Of a DNA stretch of 64,000 nucleotides, positions 61,092 through 64,000 are shown piece after piece. The stretch comes from UBA1930 sp943371535. GTDB lineage: Bacteria; Bacteroidota; Bacteroidia; Chitinophagales; Chitinophagaceae. The notes under the pieces were generated by a model. The model worked only from the letters and a program-made list of their open reading frames with translations. It had not been told where the DNA came from and did not search any database. The position numbers were made by a program, and so were the translations under genes. The stretch's first letter is position 1. Every line of letters begins with the position of its first letter. The DNA lies in NCBI GenBank assembly GCA_943371535.1, contig CALRVE020000007.1:1-64000 (forward strand), in the 5' to 3' direction.

Positions 61092-61679
61092 TTATAAAGC
61101 AATTTGTTTTTCTACCATCAACTTGCGTAAGTTAATTAAGCCATAACGCATACGTCCTAAAGCAGTATTGATGCTGCAATTAGTAACATCGGCAATATCT
61201 TTAAAACTCATATCAGCAAAGTGGCGTAATACAATTACTTCACGTTGCTCTTCTGGTAACATGTTTAACATTTTACGAACTCTATCATGACTTTGACTAG
61301 CCATAATTTTTGTTTCAGCACTTTCTTCAACCACATTAATTACTTCAAAAATGTCTCTGTCATCACTAGTTTTAATAGATGGAGAGCGTTTTACTTTTCT
61401 AAAGTAATCTACACATAAGTTGTGGCTAATACGTAAAGCCCAAGGTAAAAATTTACCTTCCTCAGTGTAACGATTGTTTCTTAATGTGTCAATTACTTTA
61501 ATAAACACATCTTGAAATAAATCTTCGGCTAAGTACTTGTCTTTTACAAGAAATAAAATAGAAGAGAAAATTTTGTCCTTGTAACGATTTACTAAAATCT
61601 CAAGGGCATTTGCATTTCCTTCTTGAAATGCACGGATTAATTGCGTGTCAGTCGCAGCTGTTAACGTTTTCATAGACAT
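61092..61679 (-). CDS. ECF-type RNA polymerase sigma factor (RpoE-like)
   Basis: The 195-residue protein has region 2 (YLAEDLFQDVFIKVIDTL, about 50-67, then FLPWALRISHNLCVDYFRK) and region 4 (MLPEEQREVIVLRHFADMSFKDIADV, then TALGRMRYGLINLR). It has no adjacent anti-sigma gene. The 350-bp gap to uvrA upstream presumably contains both promoters. Regulon unknown. Confidence 0.93.
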   Translation of the reverse strand: MSMKTLTAATDTQLIRAFQEGNANALEILVNRYKDKIFSSILFLVKDKYLAEDLFQDVFIKVIDTLRNNRYTEEGKFLPWALRISHNLCVDYFRKVKRSPSIKTSDDRDIFEVINVVEESAETKIMASQSHDRVRKMLNMLPEEQREVIVLRHFADMSFKDIADVTNCSINTALGRMRYGLINLRKLMVEKQIAL

Positions 61680-62032
61680 TTAGGTTTTTGTGTCTGATTA
61701 AAATATTAGGATATTTGGATTACGATGTTAATGTACGAGAAGAGAACTTTTGTGGTTTTCAACCCTTCGATTAACTTTCGGATATAAAGGTAAGCATGAA
61801 TTTCATATTTCCAAATTTTGGAACAACTTTTTTTAAAAATATTTTTTCTGAAACCCTTTACAGATAAGGCTTTCAGGGTTTTTACTAAACCCAATGTGGT
61901 TTTTACTATGCCCCATTTAGGTAATTTTCTATAAATGAGATTTTTTTCAAAAAATATATTTTCCCCAACTAAGTTTTAATTATTCGAGTATTTAAACCTA
62001 TCAGTAACATTTTATGTTTACTTTGTTCTAGT
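61680..62032. other. 353-bp divergent promoter region of sigma and uvrA genes
   Basis: AT-rich region between divergent genes. It contains homopolymer runs and no convincing gene. A near-consensus -7 box (tatgttta at about 62013-62020) lies about 13 bp before the uvrA ATG. Confidence 0.5.
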
Positions 62033-64000
62033 ATGGCAACAGCAACAAAAAAGACATTATCAAGCAATTCATTGGTATCGGTTTCAGACGATATTTATAT
62101 ACAAGGTGCAAGAACACATAATTTAAAAAATGTTTCTGTTCATTTTCCTAGAAACAAGTTTATTGTAGTAACCGGCGTTAGTGGCAGTGGAAAATCATCT
62201 TTAACCATTGATACATTATTTGCTGAAGGACAAAGACGTTATGCCGAAAGTTTGAGTTCTTACGCAAGACAGTTTATGGCAAGAATGGTAAAACCAGATG
62301 TTGATTTTATAAAAGGTCTTTGCCCTGCAATTGCTATTGAACAAAAAGTAATTACCCGAACTCCAAGAAGCACTGTTGGAAGCATGACAGAAATGTACGA
62401 TTATCTACGTTTATTTTTTGCAAGAATTGGTAAAACCATTTCTCCTTTAAGTGGCCAAGAAGTAAAAAAAGATGATGTTGCAGATGTATTAAACGCTATT
62501 CAACAATTACAACATGGGGCAAAAGTGGTAATCATCGTTCCATTTAAACAACATGCAAACAGAGCCATAAGAGAAGAACTGAATATTTTAATGCAGAAAG
62601 GATTTAGTAGAATTTATGTGAGAAAGGTGGAAGGTGAAGAAAAAAAGGTAGAAGGTAAAAGACAGAAGGTAGAAGGCGAAAATTATATTGCTGAACTTAT
62701 AAGAATAGAGGAACTATTAGAATTAAGTGATAGTGAATTAAATTTAAAACTCACTACTCACCATTCACAACTCACCACTCACGTTTTAATAGATAGAATT
62801 GTTACTAAAGATTTTGATGAAGATGATATTCATCGTTTAAGCGATTCTATTGGTACTGCATTTTATGAAGGAGAAGGTGAATTATTTGTTGAGGTTAATG
62901 GAACTCAGTTACTACATTTCAGCAATAAATTTGAATTAGATGGAATTGTTTTTGAAGAACCTGTTCCAAATTTATTTTCATTCAATAATCCATTTGGTGC
63001 ATGTCCTACTTGTGAAGGCTTTAGTCAGGTTTTAGGAATTGATGAAGACTTAGTAATTCCCGATAAAAGATTAAGTGTATTTGAAGGAGCAGTTGCCCCT
63101 TGGAAAGGTGAAAAACTTAGTGCATGGAAAGACATGTTTATTAGAAACGCAAAAGGCTTTCCAATACATAAGCCCATTGCCGATTTAACCACAGAACAAT
63201 ATGAACAACTTTGGAAAGGTTATGGAAGTGCATATGGTATTGATGATTTTTTTAAAGAAGTAGAAGCCAATTTATACAAAGTTCAATATAGAGTATTATT
63301 AAGTAGATACAGAGGCCGAACTAACTGCCCTACTTGTAAAGGTTATCGTTTACGCAAAGAAGCCTTGTATGTAAAAGTAGCAGGTAACCATATTGGAGAA
63401 TTGTGTGCTATGCAAACCAAAGATTTAAAAATTTGGTTCGATGAATTAAGGCTGACAGAACACGACCAGCAAGTTGCAAAAAGAATTTTAATAGAACTCA
63501 ATCAACGTTTACAAACATTAATTGATGTTGGCTTAGGATATCTTACTTTAAATAGATTGGCCAATAGTTTAAGTGGTGGCGAAAGCCAACGTATACAACT
63601 TACGAGAAGCTTAGGTTCTAATCTTACCAATTCATTGTACATATTAGATGAACCAAGCATTGGTTTACACAGTAGAGATACAGAAAAGTTAATTGGTGTA
63701 CTAAAGTCGTTAAGAGATTTAGGTAATACTGTCGTAGTGGTAGAACATGATGAGATGATGATGAGAGAAGCTGACTATATTATTGATATGGGACCACTAG
63801 CCTCTCATTTAGGAGGTGAAGTGGTTGCGGCAGGCAATTACAAAGAGTTAATAGCTCATCCAGAAAGCTTAACAGGTAAATACTTAAGTAGAGAATATTG
63901 TATTGAAGCTCCTAAGCAACTTAGAAAATGGAATAACAGTATCACTATTACGGGAGCAAGACAAAACAATTTAAAAGATATTACAGTTCAGTTTCCATTA
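62033..64000 (+). CDS. uvrA: Excinuclease ABC subunit UvrA (3' end outside window)
   Basis: The ATG at 62033 opens a frame that runs through the window end (656 codons seen of a protein usually about 940). Motifs: GVSGSGKSSLTIDTLF Walker A (about 48-63), RRYAESLSSYARQF, zinc-finger pair CPTC around 325 and CPTCKG around 430, LSGGESQRIQLTRSLG signature and YILDEPSIGLHSRD Walker B. It recognises damaged DNA in nucleotide excision repair. The UvrB-binding region (about 195-250) is enlarged by repeat-derived sequence at 62621-62682 and 62750-62783. Confidence 0.95.
   Translation, partial: MATATKKTLSSNSLVSVSDDIYIQGARTHNLKNVSVHFPRNKFIVVTGVSGSGKSSLTIDTLFAEGQRRYAESLSSYARQFMARMVKPDVDFIKGLCPAIAIEQKVITRTPRSTVGSMTEMYDYLRLFFARIGKTISPLSGQEVKKDDVADVLNAIQQLQHGAKVVIIVPFKQHANRAIREELNILMQKGFSRIYVRKVEGEEKKVEGKRQKVEGENYIAELIRIEELLELSDSELNLKLTTHHSQLTTHVLIDRIVTKDFDEDDIHRLSDSIGTAFYEGEGELFVEVNGTQLLHFSNKFELDGIVFEEPVPNLFSFNNPFGACPTCEGFSQVLGIDEDLVIPDKRLSVFEGAVAPWKGEKLSAWKDMFIRNAKGFPIHKPIADLTTEQYEQLWKGYGSAYGIDDFFKEVEANLYKVQYRVLLSRYRGRTNCPTCKGYRLRKEALYVKVAGNHIGELCAMQTKDLKIWFDELRLTEHDQQVAKRILIELNQRLQTLIDVGLGYLTLNRLANSLSGGESQRIQLTRSLGSNLTNSLYILDEPSIGLHSRDTEKLIGVLKSLRDLGNTVVVVEHDEMMMREADYIIDMGPLASHLGGEVVAAGNYKELIAHPESLTGKYLSREYCIEAPKQLRKWNNSITITGARQNNLKDITVQFPL
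62621..62682 (+). repeat. In-frame aaggtagaagg repeat inside uvrA
   Basis: Three imperfect copies of a unit of about 20 bp (aaaggtggaaggtgaag, aaaggtagaaggtaaaa, agaaggtagaaggcgaa) lie within the uvrA frame and encode K-V-E-G-E repeated three times (KVEGEEKKVEGKRQKVEGE). Confidence 0.75.
62750..62783 (+). repeat. In-frame ctcaccattcacaa repeat inside uvrA
   Basis: Imperfect units ctcactactcaccattcaca and actcaccactcacg form a simple repeat, the inverse of the gtgagtggtgaatgg-type repeat in the intergenic DNA at 21299-21335. In uvrA it encodes LTTHHSQLTTH. Confidence 0.7.

Overview
The window reads as chromosomal DNA of a low-GC, pigmented member of the Bacteroidota, most likely a Chitinophagaceae-type bacterium. 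This rests on type IX secretion sorting domains (gliding-type C-terminal domain at 1-1110, T9SS type A tail at 1251-2858), a TonB-dependent receptor, promoters matching TTG-N19/20-TAnnTTTG, a GTP-type PEP carboxykinase, a saproxanthin/myxol-type carotenoid gene set and several ECF sigma factors. Placement below phylum is inference. No prophage, CRISPR array, rRNA operon or large transposon is visible.

Layout. 1-2.9 kb: two secreted T9SS substrates. 3.0-13.6 kb (minus strand): a sugar catabolic operon. It runs from a DeoR regulator through a FucI/AraA-like isomerase, a two-subunit transketolase, a ribose-type ABC importer with a DUF2291 protein, to a GlpK-like FGGY kinase. The two transketolase genes are separated by a GxxExxY gene bounded by inverted repeats. 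14.3-18.7 kb (minus): DUF2490 protein, aspartate:alanine-exchanger-type transporter and PEP carboxykinase. 19.0-24.4 kb (plus): TonB receptor, two paralogous secreted helical proteins, two paralogous membrane proteins and a small winged-helix regulator. 24.6-39.7 kb (minus): an envelope and stress region with Dps, a DJ-1/PfpI protein, a GT4-glycosidase fusion plus GH130 protein, small lipoproteins, holin-like, YtxH and lmo0937-type membrane proteins, a cupin/AraC pair, an OmpA protein, an Ig-repeat ice-binding-type lipoprotein and a second AraC protein.

40.3-50.6 kb (plus): an ECF sigma gene preceded by five copies of a TTTGTTTAAY-like motif, then crtI, crtB, idi, crtD-like, cruF and crtZ. 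After these come greA, a HIT protein, rsmA, a D-2-hydroxyacid dehydrogenase and crtY, which sits away from the main crt cluster. Together the crt genes predict isoprenoid to phytoene to lycopene to a monocyclic hydroxylated carotenoid such as saproxanthin. 50.65 kb: tRNA-Arg(CCG). 50.8-52.7 kb: ECF sigma, small membrane protein, HMA-like protein without cysteines, and an orphan NarL-type response regulator. 52.86-53.19 kb: a candidate unannotated noncoding RNA with a consensus promoter, eleven ATCC motifs and a strong terminator. 53.3-61.7 kb: membrane protein, Nif3-family protein, zinc-ribbon coiled-coil protein, TPR protein, recN, small membrane protein, fabI and a third ECF sigma gene. 62.0-64.0 kb: the 5' two thirds or so of uvrA, whose coding sequence contains intergenic-type simple repeats.

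The strongest leads are the ncRNA candidate, the GxxExxY cassette with inverted repeats, the repeat-expanded UvrA, the motif cluster at the crt sigma gene, and the unassigned sugar pathway built on a split transketolase.
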